Assembly: GCF_000948975.2 (NCBI RefSeq)
Contig: NZ_CP059735.1
Coordinates: 4,154,001-4,218,000, forward strand
Reading direction: 5' to 3'
Origin: Thalassomonas actiniarum
GTDB taxonomy: Bacteria; Pseudomonadota; Gammaproteobacteria; Enterobacterales; Alteromonadaceae
DNA: 64,000 nt
Part shown: positions 50,465 through 59,572 of the stretch, in pieces
How positions within the stretch are numbered: the first letter of the stretch is position 1
How the letters are laid out: the number at the start of each line of letters is the position of its first letter
The notes under the pieces: generated by a model
Databases searched by the model: none
What the model was told of the DNA's origin: nothing
What the model saw: only the letters and a program-made list of their open reading frames with translations
Translations under genes and position numbers: made by a program

Positions 50465-50680
50465 GAAACTTCTTATCCTATAAAAAAGTTGCCCGCAACG
50501 CGGGAAAACTCACTGAAAAATACACTGAAAAATGAATAACTCAGGGTAAACAGGTCGCCATTATACCGGAATTAATTAAAAATTGCTCATCCGGGCCAAT
50601 CAAACACAAGCCCGCCACTGCTTCAAGCGTAAAGCACTCTTGTGTAAAACACTTAAATATCAACAAGCCAGGAGGCTTGT

Positions 50681-51220
50681 TTACTGTTTTTTGATGCGCT
50701 TCAGCACATTTTTAAAATATGTTGCCCCTTTTTCATGGGCCAGCGCAATATTATTTTCCGGAATAGCCTCTGGCTGCTGATAAACAGCCAACACCCGCTC
50801 CATGCTCGCTTCCCGGATCAAGTGGATGGTCGGATAGGGAGAGCGATTGGTATAGTTGGCGGCATCGTCGATATCTTCCCCTTCAAAACAATAATCGGGA
50901 TGAAAACTGGCCAGCTGAAAAATCCCCTCATAGCCCGAGTCGACCAATAGTTCATTGGCATAGTCGAGTAAGTCCAGGTAACGCTCAAATTGGCGAAAAC
51001 CCGTGCTGAAAATCACTAAACTGGTTTCCAGTTCATCGTGCTCTGACAAATATTGACATTGAGCCATCAGCGCTTCTAAAGCCGGTTCTATTCGCCCGGC
51101 GGATGACACATGGTAATGAATGGTGTCGTTAACAAATTCTTTTTTGGCAAACGGGCAGAAGTTTAAACCGATAACAATTTCGGCTAACCACTGCTTAGTT
51201 TGTTCAATGGCCGGATGCAT
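50681..51220 (-). CDS. DUF1415 family protein
   Basis: This 179-residue protein has the DUF1415 pattern VIGLNFCPFAKKEFVNDTIHY, ETSLVIFSTGFRQFERYLDL and QLASFHPDYCFEGEDIDDAANYT. It is a conserved cytosolic protein of unknown reaction, with a CPF motif that recalls redox proteins. It stands alone. Confidence 0.9.
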   Translation of the reverse strand: MHPAIEQTKQWLAEIVIGLNFCPFAKKEFVNDTIHYHVSSAGRIEPALEALMAQCQYLSEHDELETSLVIFSTGFRQFERYLDLLDYANELLVDSGYEGIFQLASFHPDYCFEGEDIDDAANYTNRSPYPTIHLIREASMERVLAVYQQPEAIPENNIALAHEKGATYFKNVLKRIKKQ

Positions 51221-51354
51221 AGTGCCCCCTTAAAATATTAAAATAAAATCGCTGCTCTTTCGCTTTTATGCGAGCGTGCAAACACCCTCTATCTCCAGTA
51301 TCCCTTCATTCGTATATATCGCCGCTATCGCGCATCCGTGTAATCCCATCATTG

Positions 51355-51370
51355 CCTGCATGGATGCAGG
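51355..51370. repeat. Small perfect hairpin CCTGCAT-gg-ATGCAGG
   Basis: Seven-base arms pair around two bases (51355-51361 and 51364-51370). The nearby AAGTTGACCATATAT (51396-51410) also occurs at 23349-23363 in the island, so this may be part of a dispersed REP-like family. Confidence 0.5.
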
Positions 51371-51418
51371 TACTTAACTTACGTCTGGAACAGGTAAGTT
51401 GACCATATATCCCATATA

Positions 51419-51448
51419 TAAAAAAACTTCGCCGGAGCGAAGTTTTTT
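51419..51448 (-). terminator. Terminator of the dapA-bamC operon
   Basis: ACTTCGC (51426-51432) pairs with GCGAAGT (51437-51443) around a CGGA tetraloop, with A and T runs on both sides, 20 bp past the bamC stop. Confidence 0.92.
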
Positions 51449-51468
51449 CAGCGAATGGCAAGCTTAGC

Positions 51469-52560
51469 TTATAAAGGCGTTCTAAAAGATAAACCTTCTT
51501 CCATCACATCATATACGTGCGTCAAAGTTGCCTGCGGCAACACGTTTCCATCGGCGTCATAGATGGTCACTGAAGTTTTATCTTCAATTTCAGCCAGCTC
51601 AAAGCGATATTTGGCTTCATCAATATCAATCACAGGGATATCATCTCCCCAGATAGTCGCCCAAATACTGTTGTCCGGTTTAACAAAATCGACAAAATAA
51701 ATTTTCTTGCCTTCATTCATATCGGTAATATCAAAACCATATTTGCTAAAGAAAGCCGGCAGGTTCGCCCATAACATATCGGTTTTCATTTCAACGATAT
51801 AGGCCGGCTCAGCTTCAGGGTTTTCACCTATACTCACCAATTGCTGCGTGGCCCGCATCAGGCGGTTTTCTTTCTGTTGCAAGCGGTATTTATAATCTAC
51901 CTGGGCGACAATCTCATTTAACATCGCCATTTCAGCTCTTTGCTGGTCAATGGGATCTATGCTCTTGGTGCCACCGCTCTGATCGGTCTTCATATAATCA
52001 ATCAGGGAAACCACTAAAGAAACACTGCGCCCGTGAGGTTTCGCTTCCAGCTGGTAGCGAAAACGCATGCTTTCTGACTGCTCTACTGTTTTATAGGGCC
52101 AAAAACCCGACTCCACTTCACTGTGATACCAATCAGACTCAAAGGTTTTCTGCTCGGCATCCACCACATTCAGGGCAACTTCATCGCCGTTTAGCTGCTC
52201 TTCGATGGCGCTGTAAATAAATAACGCCAGATCTTTATCTTCCACGACTTTATCAAACCAGATAATCGCTTTATCCGAATCATTGACCACACGGGAAGAA
52301 GCGGCGACGGGTAATACCAGTGACGGCGCCCTGACATCGACATCGACGCCCACAGGGCCATCAAGATTGATTTTATCAGAGACAAAAAAATCGTTATATT
52401 GTGCTGGTTTTTTTAAACCTTCGGGTATAGTGATCACAGCAGCTTCTTGTTTTTCGGCATAGTCAAAATCACCCGCCGCCCGCTTGTTATCGACACTACT
52501 ACATGATGCCAGGCTCAGCCCAAGCAAAGAAAAATAAAATACACGACGATTCATTAACAC
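51469..52560 (-). CDS. bamC: Outer-membrane assembly lipoprotein BamC (NlpB)
   Basis: This 363-residue lipoprotein has a signal and lipobox (LSLASC) and the BamC layout: an unstructured N-terminus that binds BamD (LKKPAQYNDFFVSDKINLDG), then two helix-grip domains. It is part of the BAM complex that folds outer-membrane proteins. It overlaps dapA by seven bases, as in most gammaproteobacteria. Confidence 0.92.
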   Translation of the reverse strand: MLMNRRVFYFSLLGLSLASCSSVDNKRAAGDFDYAEKQEAAVITIPEGLKKPAQYNDFFVSDKINLDGPVGVDVDVRAPSLVLPVAASSRVVNDSDKAIIWFDKVVEDKDLALFIYSAIEEQLNGDEVALNVVDAEQKTFESDWYHSEVESGFWPYKTVEQSESMRFRYQLEAKPHGRSVSLVVSLIDYMKTDQSGGTKSIDPIDQQRAEMAMLNEIVAQVDYKYRLQQKENRLMRATQQLVSIGENPEAEPAYIVEMKTDMLWANLPAFFSKYGFDITDMNEGKKIYFVDFVKPDNSIWATIWGDDIPVIDIDEAKYRFELAEIEDKTSVTIYDADGNVLPQATLTHVYDVMEEGLSFRTPL

Positions 52561-53456
52561 TCCTGCGGATATAAACCAGAATCTTTTAAAGTTTGTTCAA
52601 TACAGTTTTTACCTGTTGACGACAAGTCAACCAGGGGCAAACGTAAATGGGCACTATCTAATAACTTCAAACAATATAATGCCCATTTAGCAGCCATAGG
52701 ACTTGATTCAATGAATAAATTTTCATGTAAACCTGCCAGTTGCTTATCAAGCAACACCGCCTCTTTTATATCACCCGATGCCAGGGCCGCATGCACGGCT
52801 GCCATTTCTCTGGCCGCAACATTGGCGGTGACGGAAATAACCCCGTGCCCCCCCGCCTGACAAAAAGCGACTGCAGTGGCATCATCACCGCTAAGTAAAT
52901 GAAAGGGTTGCCGACATTTTTCCAGCAACTCAGCCACCCGGGTTAAATCTGCGGTTGCGTCTTTGATTGCGATAACATTATTAAGTTCCGATAACTTGAT
53001 CACAATTTCATTACTGAGATCGCATAACGTACGTCCCGGCACATTATATAAGATCACCGGCAAGGACGTTGCCCCGGCTATCGCGGTAAAATGGGCCAGC
53101 AAACCGGCCTGTGTAGGTTTATTATAAAACGGGGTAACCGTTAAATAACCCTGGATCCCGGTATCATTTAAGCGTTCGGTCAAGCGCACACATGCCAGCG
53201 TATTATTGCCGCCATTTCCCACCAGAATATCTATCCGGCCCCCGGCAATAGCAACCGCCGCTTTGGCCAAAGCAACTTTTTCATCATCACTCAGGGTAGG
53301 TGATTCCCCTGTGGTACCGGCGATAACAATCGCAGAAGTACCCGATTGAATATGCCATTGGATTAACCTGTCAAGACCATCATAGTCAATTTCACCGTCG
53401 CCGTTAAAAGGGGTAATTAACGCGACTATACTGCCTGAAAACATCAATTTTTTCAT
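52554..53456 (-). CDS. dapA: 4-hydroxy-tetrahydrodipicolinate synthase
   Basis: This 300-residue TIM-barrel enzyme condenses pyruvate and aspartate semialdehyde in lysine and diaminopimelate synthesis. It shows AGTTGESPTLSDDE, Tyr137 in LYNVPGRT and the Schiff-base Lys165 in VIAIKDATAD. It precedes bamC with a seven-base overlap and faces gcvR, the usual order. Confidence 0.96.
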   Translation of the reverse strand: MKKLMFSGSIVALITPFNGDGEIDYDGLDRLIQWHIQSGTSAIVIAGTTGESPTLSDDEKVALAKAAVAIAGGRIDILVGNGGNNTLACVRLTERLNDTGIQGYLTVTPFYNKPTQAGLLAHFTAIAGATSLPVILYNVPGRTLCDLSNEIVIKLSELNNVIAIKDATADLTRVAELLEKCRQPFHLLSGDDATAVAFCQAGGHGVISVTANVAAREMAAVHAALASGDIKEAVLLDKQLAGLHENLFIESSPMAAKWALYCLKLLDSAHLRLPLVDLSSTGKNCIEQTLKDSGLYPQEC

Positions 53457-53719
53457 TCATAACCTTAATTGCGCCCCATGGTACTTGGCTGATTTTACAA
53501 ACACAAGGCAACTAAGATAAATATTAACAATAACGCCTTAAAACCGAGATTTTCACCGGCAATTCATCACTGGCTTGTTTTTCTCTGGCGAAAATAAAGC
53601 CAAAAAGACGAATTATCCGCCAGCTTTTATTTTTCAAGCCCGGTCGCGGGAAAAATTTTAGCGCTAAGACACATGTATGGGTTACAATTAATTTTTTCTT
53701 TTAATAACAGGTCTATGTC

Positions 53720-54247
53720 ATGTCCCAGTATTTAGTTTTAACCGCTATGGGCGCGGATCGAACCGGCTGCGTTAGTGAATTAACTAAATTAGCGAGTGAA
53801 TGCGGCTGTAATATTCTCGACAGTCGGATGGCAATCTTTGGCCTGGAATTTACTTTTATCATGCTGCTCAACGGCGATAACCGCGCGATAGTGCAAATTG
53901 AAAATAAATTACCGGCGGTTGCCCATAGCCTGGATTTAATTACCATGATGAAACGGACCTCAGGTTACAAATCACAGGACTTTACCCACCATTACCAGGC
54001 GGAATATGCCGGTATTGACCAGCCGGGGGTCTTAAAAGCCATGACAGCATTTTTTGCCACCCGTAACATAGATATTTCCTCGCTAAAGTCGGAAATAGAT
54101 CCGTTGAGCAATAATATGAGGGCGCATATTTTATTTGCCCTGACAGAAAACACCGATATAAACACCCTGGAAAATGAGTTTTTACAGCTTTGTGAGCAAA
54201 TCGATGTCCAGGGCTGTATCAAACAGGTAACTTCAAATTTATTATGA
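53720..54247 (+). CDS. gcvR: Glycine cleavage system transcriptional repressor GcvR (ACT-domain)
   Basis: This 175-residue protein consists of two ACT domains (LVLTAMGADRTGCVSELTK and YAGIDQPGVLKAMTAFFATR). GcvR binds GcvA and controls glycine cleavage genes in response to glycine. It is divergent from dapA and 43 bp upstream of bcp, the usual order. Confidence 0.9.
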   Translation: MSQYLVLTAMGADRTGCVSELTKLASECGCNILDSRMAIFGLEFTFIMLLNGDNRAIVQIENKLPAVAHSLDLITMMKRTSGYKSQDFTHHYQAEYAGIDQPGVLKAMTAFFATRNIDISSLKSEIDPLSNNMRAHILFALTENTDINTLENEFLQLCEQIDVQGCIKQVTSNLL

Positions 54248-54290
54248 TCCTTAGCCACCACTAAGCGTTAACAGCAAGAGTAGAAAAATA

Positions 54291-54761
54291 ATGAACACAC
54301 TGAACGTAGGCGATAGCGCGCCATTATTCACCCTTAAAGATGAAAATGACCAGAACGTTAGCCTTGGCGATTATATCGGCAAGCAACAGGTACTGGTCTA
54401 TTTCTATCCTAAAGCCATGACCCCGGGATGTACGGTACAGGCCCAGGGATTAAGAGACTCTAAAACCGAGCTGGAAAAATTAAACACTAAAGTATTTGGC
54501 ATCAGCCCGGATGAACCAAAACGCCTGGCGAAATTTTGCCAGCGTGACGAACTTAACTTCACCCTGCTCTCTGATGTTGACCATAAAGTCGCCGATGACT
54601 TTGGCGTTTGGGGCTTAAAGAAATTTATGGGTAAAGAATATGACGGCATCCACCGCTTGAGCTTTTTAATCGGCCTTGACGGTAAAATCAGCCACGTCTT
54701 TAACAAGTTTAAAACCAAGACCCATCATGAAGTGGTACTGGAAGTGTTAAAGGCTCAGTAG
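54291..54761 (+). CDS. bcp: Thioredoxin-dependent thiol peroxidase (BCP-type peroxiredoxin)
   Basis: This 156-residue peroxiredoxin has the peroxidatic site YPKAMTPGCTVQ with Cys47. The resolving cysteine found five residues later in E. coli BCP (CTVQACGLRD) is Gln52 here (CTVQAQGLRD), so it probably works in a one-cysteine mode. It reduces hydrogen and alkyl peroxides in the cytosol. It follows gcvR by 43 bp. Confidence 0.95.
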   Translation: MNTLNVGDSAPLFTLKDENDQNVSLGDYIGKQQVLVYFYPKAMTPGCTVQAQGLRDSKTELEKLNTKVFGISPDEPKRLAKFCQRDELNFTLLSDVDHKVADDFGVWGLKKFMGKEYDGIHRLSFLIGLDGKISHVFNKFKTKTHHEVVLEVLKAQ

Positions 54762-54928
54762 TCCACCAGCTTGGCACTTAAGGTCTTAACATCCCGGGGG
54801 TAGAATAAAGCCAGTGATATCAACCGATATTTGCGCTTTTCCATTATCCCCGCCCGCTTGCGGCAGGGCTGCGATTGCCAACTGATATCGAGCAGCAAAA
54901 CCTAAATCCACTCCTGACAGGCTCCGTC

Positions 54929-55828
54929 TCAGGAGCTGCTGAACTCATTGCGAAATTCCTGCGGTGTTCTCTTATGTTCACGCTGGAAGATATCATAAAA
55001 GCGGCTGATAGAGCCAAAACCCGCTTCCATGGCAATAGTCAATACTGCATGATTGGTATCTATCAGCAGGGCCTGTGCATGTTGTAAACGAAGCTTATTG
55101 ATATATTGTTTGATTGACGTTTTCATCACACGGTGAAATAGCTTCATGGCATAATTAGGATGTAGTCCCGTCTCCCGGGCAACCTGGTCTATGGTGATTT
55201 TTTTATCATAGTTATCGGCAATATATTTTAAGATCACCCTGATATGGGAGAGTCCTCCCGATAAAGACTTTTTCCCCTGCTTTTTTAATGATTGTGAAAG
55301 TTCAAAGGTAGTAAAGGGCTCAAGGGACATACGCCGGATCCGGTTTTTGATTTCATCTATCACCTGCATCACTAAAGTGATATTTTTTGTCGCCAGATCA
55401 TGCTCCCACAATCGGGTCATGGTTTGATCGCCATCATGCAAGCGTTCCGCCACCAGCACTTCTCCGGAAAATATCTCACTGATAAACTGATTTGAAAACT
55501 TCCAGGATAAAAAAGCTTGCAGGGGAATGTAAATATTCACCATCTCTCCCTCCCCCTGCGCTGCTATCATCTGATGCGGGATACTGGCCCAGAACAGTAT
55601 CATACGCCCTTGCGGGACACTGATTTTTTTGCCATTGATTAAGTAATCTGCCGAGCAATCAAATAAATAGTTTATTTCAATATGACCATGCCAGTGGCTC
55701 GTCGCCATTAACTGCGGTTTATGTCGCTGGAAACCAAAACTGTCTTCATAGCCCTGAGCTTGCAAGGGACTGCTTTCATTGATTTTTATTCTATTGATCC
55801 AATCCACCGGCACGAATTCCTTTTGCAA
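54929..55828 (-). CDS. AraC family transcriptional regulator (MelR-like)
   Basis: This 299-residue protein has an N-terminal cupin sensor (ATSHWHGHIEINYLFDCSAD, then GRMILFWASIPHQMI) and C-terminal double helix-turn-helix (ITIDQVARETGLHPNYAMKLF and HAVLTIAMEAGFGSISRFYD). It resembles the MelR group that senses sugars. The target is unknown; the divergent collagenase gene is 425 bp away. Confidence 0.9.
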   Translation of the reverse strand: MQKEFVPVDWINRIKINESSPLQAQGYEDSFGFQRHKPQLMATSHWHGHIEINYLFDCSADYLINGKKISVPQGRMILFWASIPHQMIAAQGEGEMVNIYIPLQAFLSWKFSNQFISEIFSGEVLVAERLHDGDQTMTRLWEHDLATKNITLVMQVIDEIKNRIRRMSLEPFTTFELSQSLKKQGKKSLSGGLSHIRVILKYIADNYDKKITIDQVARETGLHPNYAMKLFHRVMKTSIKQYINKLRLQHAQALLIDTNHAVLTIAMEAGFGSISRFYDIFQREHKRTPQEFRNEFSSS

Positions 55829-56185
55829 AGTATCCGCCTTACGCTATCCGAATACAGTATACAAAACAACCTAAAATCCTTTGTGGCGATAAGGACGCTG
55901 ATTCACCCCGGGTGGAAATACGCACTTTTTAGCTTTAAAAAGCGTGTTTTTAATAACTTTTTGCGTGGAAACAATACGAATTCACTGTCAACCAGTGCTT
56001 AAATGGAAGCGGGTATATTGTATATCAAACTAGGTTTACGATTTGATGACAAACTACCGCTAAATAAACATCTTTAAAATACTTGCGGTTTGCACATTAT
56101 AAACGGCAACTAAAAAACTAAAGGTGATCATTTTTACATAAAACATGCTTTACCACGAAAATAATAAGATAAAGGAATTCAAATA
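55829..56185. other. Intergenic region upstream of the collagenase
   Basis: About 357 bp of AT-rich sequence with no supported gene. It must contain promoters for the AraC-type gene and for the collagenase; I cannot point to sure boxes. AAAGGA at 56171-56176 is the ribosome site of a small leader ORF. Confidence 0.5.
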
Positions 56186-56257
56186 ATGAAAATGCACACC
56201 CCATCCAGCATCAGACAGACGTTTAGTCATCCCCCGGCCGGGAGGATGAGATCATGA
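56186..56257 (+). CDS. Possible leader ORF coupled to the collagenase
   Basis: An ATG at 56186 lies ten bases after AAAGGA and opens 23 codons (MKMHTPSSIRQTFSHPPAGR, then MRS). Its TGA stop overlaps the collagenase ATG (ATGA at 56254-56257), and the collagenase ribosome site GGAGG lies inside it. Such coupling often tunes translation. It could also be chance. Confidence 0.35.
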   Translation: MKMHTPSSIRQTFSHPPAGRMRS

Positions 56258-59200
56258 TGATGAAAAAAACATTATCCATACTGTTAATAAGCACGTTGAC
56301 GCCATCGGTGTTGGCCGCCAATAGCCCGGCAAGAGGTATTGATGCTGCAACAACATCCGATCAAGTCGCCCATGCTGAGCATAACAGCTTTATTCCATCA
56401 CAGGCCTTGCCCGCAAAGCACTATAATGTCTCTGTATCGATAAAACTTGCCGAGAATAACAAAAGCCAACATAGAACAAATCAAGACAAAACCGCCATCA
56501 CGGCTTTATCAACGGCAGCCGAGGCCAGTTGTGACGATAATGCCTTTATCACCTCCGGCAACGCTCTGTTAGCACAAATTAAAGATCAGGGGTTTGATTG
56601 TGTCGGCCGCTTATTCACCGACGCCTCACAAGCCGTGCGTTTGGGCACCTTCACACAAGCCAACATCCTCACGGTAGCCAATGAAACTAAAGCAAAGTCT
56701 GCCAGCTATAACGGCACAGATGCTGACAACTACTTTAAAGCGCTGCAGTATTGGATCCGTGCCTTTTATTATTACGGCAACAGAGAGCTGTTAACACCAG
56801 AGAATCAGGCGGCGACCAAGGCGGCGATGGACACCCTGTTCAGCAACCCTCATATGTATGATAAAACCACTGAGAATGCCGATGTTATCGAGCTTGCCGT
56901 TGTCAACTTGAACAATGCCAGTATCCGTGAGCATTATATGGATGTGGTGCACCAGCTGCTCAATCGCTACGATGCCTCCTATGACAGTGTCAAAGGCTGG
57001 GGAGATGTCTTTGCCGAAGCAACCTGGGGAATACCCAGTGCCTGTGCCCGTTTTGCCGACTGCCGCAGCAATGAGCACAGCACCGCCCTGATCAGCAAAA
57101 TGGCCAACTTTATTCACGATAATATTGCCTGGCTCGACAAACCCGCCGCCGATTATCATTTGCACAACCTGGGATACCAGCTGGCCAATATCTACAGCGG
57201 TAAAAATGACAGCCATTTTTCTGCTATCGAAGCAACACTGGCCGGCGAGGTCAATAAAATATTCAATACCTTCGGTCCCCTCAAAAGCGATACCGGACGC
57301 CGGGCGTATCTGCAGGTACTCAATGCCGTCGATTACCGGGGCAAATGCAGCGACTTTAATGTCTGCAATAAAAAAGACGATATTATTGCCTCGGTTTTAA
57401 ACGACCGCATCAATTGCCCGTCCGGCACCCTCTTTATGTGGGCACAGGACATGAACCAGGAGCAACTTGAATGGGCCTGTAATTCATTAAAAAGTCATGA
57501 AGACTACTTTCATGACACGATGAAAACCAACAGGACACCTGTCACCCCCGACGATAATGAATCCTTGCGCATGGTGGTTTTTAATAATGCCGTCGAGTGG
57601 CGTATTTATGGCGGGGTATTATTTGGTGCCAGCACAGACAACGGCGGTTTGTATCTGGAAGGTGACCCAAGTACCGCCGGCGATCAGGCAACCTTTTTCG
57701 CCTATGAAGAAGTCCCGGCACGCCCGGTGTTTGATATCTGGAACCTGCGCCATGAATATATACATTATTTGGACGGCCGTTTCATTACCCAGGGGGATTT
57801 TCACGATGTCAACGGTGCCGGAAAAACCGTGTGGTACGGTGAAGGCATTGCCGAATATATTTCCCGTCGCAACTGTAACGACGGCGCGGCAAGTGAAGCG
57901 GCTGCCGGCACGTATGAGCTGAGCACGATTTTAGCCAACGAATACGGTGTCGGCCAGACCCGCATTTATGACTGGGGTTATCTTGCCTCCCGTTATATGT
58001 TCGAACGCCAAAGCAGTATCTTTTTTAATATGCTGGAGACGTTTAAACAAGGTGATTATGCCTCGTACCGAAGCAATATGGTGGATAACTGGATAAACGA
58101 TAAAACCTTTGACAGCGACTTTAACAACTGGCTGCCAACAGTGACATCTTCGGGCTGCACCGTCGATAATACCCGTCCTCCTTCGCCGGCAGAACCTGTA
58201 AATGTCGATGATGTCCAGGGAGACGAGCAAACAGGAATTAATGCCTGTGCCCTTGGCCGTGCACGCGAATCCCGCGATATCAGTGCCGGCCAGGCCATCT
58301 GCCTTGAAGACGCCAGCAACAATAACCAGGTGCAGATCGGTTTATATGTCCCGTCAGGGTTGATCAATGTCAGCCTGGAGATCACCATGCGCCACGGCAG
58401 CGGCAACGGTAACTTGTTACACCGTTGGGATGCCCGTCCCAACGATACCACCTATGATCATATCTCAAACGGCCCCAGCAATGACGAAACCATTTTAGTG
58501 CCGCAAGTGCAACCGGGTTGGAATTATATCCATGTCCGCGCCGACAGTGCCTTTACCGACGCCACTTTACTGGCCCGTTACATACAAAACGACGGCCCGG
58601 TCACCGATAATGTCCTGAAAAACGGCGTAAGTAAAAGCGTGAGCGGCAAAGCACAGGAAGAAGTGCACTTTACCCTGGAAGTACCGGCCAATGCCTCCGC
58701 GCTGAGCTTTGATACCAGCGGCGGCACCGGCGATGCCGACCTGTATGTCAGATACGGCTCAGCGCCCGATATCAACAATTATGACTGTCGTCCTTATAAA
58801 GGCGGCAATGTTGAACATTGCACCATGGAAAACATTCAGGCAGGCACCTACTACGTGATGTTGCGTGGTTATAATGATTTTAACGATGTCAGCTTAGTGG
58901 CCAATTACAGCCTGGGCAGCAGCAATGCCGCCCCGGTCGCTTTAACCAATGGTCCCTATAGCGCCGCCGTCAATAGCCCCATAGCCATGAGCAGCAATAA
59001 TTCATCCGACAGCGACGGCACCCTGACCGCCTGGCACTGGGACTTCGGCGACGGTAACAGCAGCACATCGGCTAACCCCAGCCATAGCTATGCCGGCGTC
59101 GGCAATTATACCGTTACCTTAACGGTCACTGACAATGAAGGCGCAACAGCAAGCACCAGCACCAACGCGGTGATTTCAGCCGCCAACAATGGCAATAACC

Positions 59201-59502
59201 TGGAAAACGGCGTGATCACTCTGGTGTCCGGCAGTGCAAACCAGGAAAGTATTTATACTTTGCAAGTGCCGTCAGGCGCCACTAACTTAAGTTTTGCCAC
59301 CAGCGGCGGCACAGGCGATGTTGATATGCATGTCAAGTTCGGCTCAGCGCCGACTAAAAGCGATTATGATTGCCGCCCCTGGAAGGTAGGCAGTAATGAA
59401 ACTTGCAATATCGGCAATGTCCAGACGGGCACTTATTACGTGATGTTGCTCGGCTATAGCGATCATACCGATATCAAGCTGCTGGCCAGTTACACCCCTT
59501 AA
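56254..59502 (+). CDS. Secreted M9 collagenase with PPC and PKD domains
   Basis: This 1082-residue protein has a signal peptide (LSILLISTLTPSVLAA), an M9 collagenase activator and peptidase region, and the zinc site HEYIH (500-504) with Glu534 in GEGIAEYIS. Then follow a PPC-like domain (about 660-780), a PPC domain (789-884, with SGGTGDADLYVRYGSAP), a PKD domain (893-973, with WHWDFGDGNSS) and a last PPC domain (983-1082). It should degrade collagen outside the cell, like Vibrio collagenases. GGAGG precedes the ATG. A leader ORF overlaps the start. Confidence 0.93.
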   Translation: MMMKKTLSILLISTLTPSVLAANSPARGIDAATTSDQVAHAEHNSFIPSQALPAKHYNVSVSIKLAENNKSQHRTNQDKTAITALSTAAEASCDDNAFITSGNALLAQIKDQGFDCVGRLFTDASQAVRLGTFTQANILTVANETKAKSASYNGTDADNYFKALQYWIRAFYYYGNRELLTPENQAATKAAMDTLFSNPHMYDKTTENADVIELAVVNLNNASIREHYMDVVHQLLNRYDASYDSVKGWGDVFAEATWGIPSACARFADCRSNEHSTALISKMANFIHDNIAWLDKPAADYHLHNLGYQLANIYSGKNDSHFSAIEATLAGEVNKIFNTFGPLKSDTGRRAYLQVLNAVDYRGKCSDFNVCNKKDDIIASVLNDRINCPSGTLFMWAQDMNQEQLEWACNSLKSHEDYFHDTMKTNRTPVTPDDNESLRMVVFNNAVEWRIYGGVLFGASTDNGGLYLEGDPSTAGDQATFFAYEEVPARPVFDIWNLRHEYIHYLDGRFITQGDFHDVNGAGKTVWYGEGIAEYISRRNCNDGAASEAAAGTYELSTILANEYGVGQTRIYDWGYLASRYMFERQSSIFFNMLETFKQGDYASYRSNMVDNWINDKTFDSDFNNWLPTVTSSGCTVDNTRPPSPAEPVNVDDVQGDEQTGINACALGRARESRDISAGQAICLEDASNNNQVQIGLYVPSGLINVSLEITMRHGSGNGNLLHRWDARPNDTTYDHISNGPSNDETILVPQVQPGWNYIHVRADSAFTDATLLARYIQNDGPVTDNVLKNGVSKSVSGKAQEEVHFTLEVPANASALSFDTSGGTGDADLYVRYGSAPDINNYDCRPYKGGNVEHCTMENIQAGTYYVMLRGYNDFNDVSLVANYSLGSSNAAPVALTNGPYSAAVNSPIAMSSNNSSDSDGTLTAWHWDFGDGNSSTSANPSHSYAGVGNYTVTLTVTDNEGATASTSTNAVISAANNGNNLENGVITLVSGSANQESIYTLQVPSGATNLSFATSGGTGDVDMHVKFGSAPTKSDYDCRPWKVGSNETCNIGNVQTGTYYVMLLGYSDHTDIKLLASYTP

Positions 59503-59535
59503 GTTATCGCCGGCCATTGCATTTTATAGGCGATT

Positions 59536-59563
59536 AAAAAAGGGCCGTTTCGGCCCTTTTTTT
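59536..59563. terminator. Bidirectional terminator between collagenase and PerM genes
   Basis: AGGGCCG (59541-59547) pairs with CGGCCCT (59551-59557) around TTT, with A and T runs on both sides. It serves the two convergent genes. Confidence 0.93.
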
Positions 59564-59572
59564 CACTTAAAA

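Noticed and set aside
56186-56253. The leader ORF as the N-terminus of the collagenase
   Set aside because: It is in a different frame and a clear signal peptide begins at 56254.
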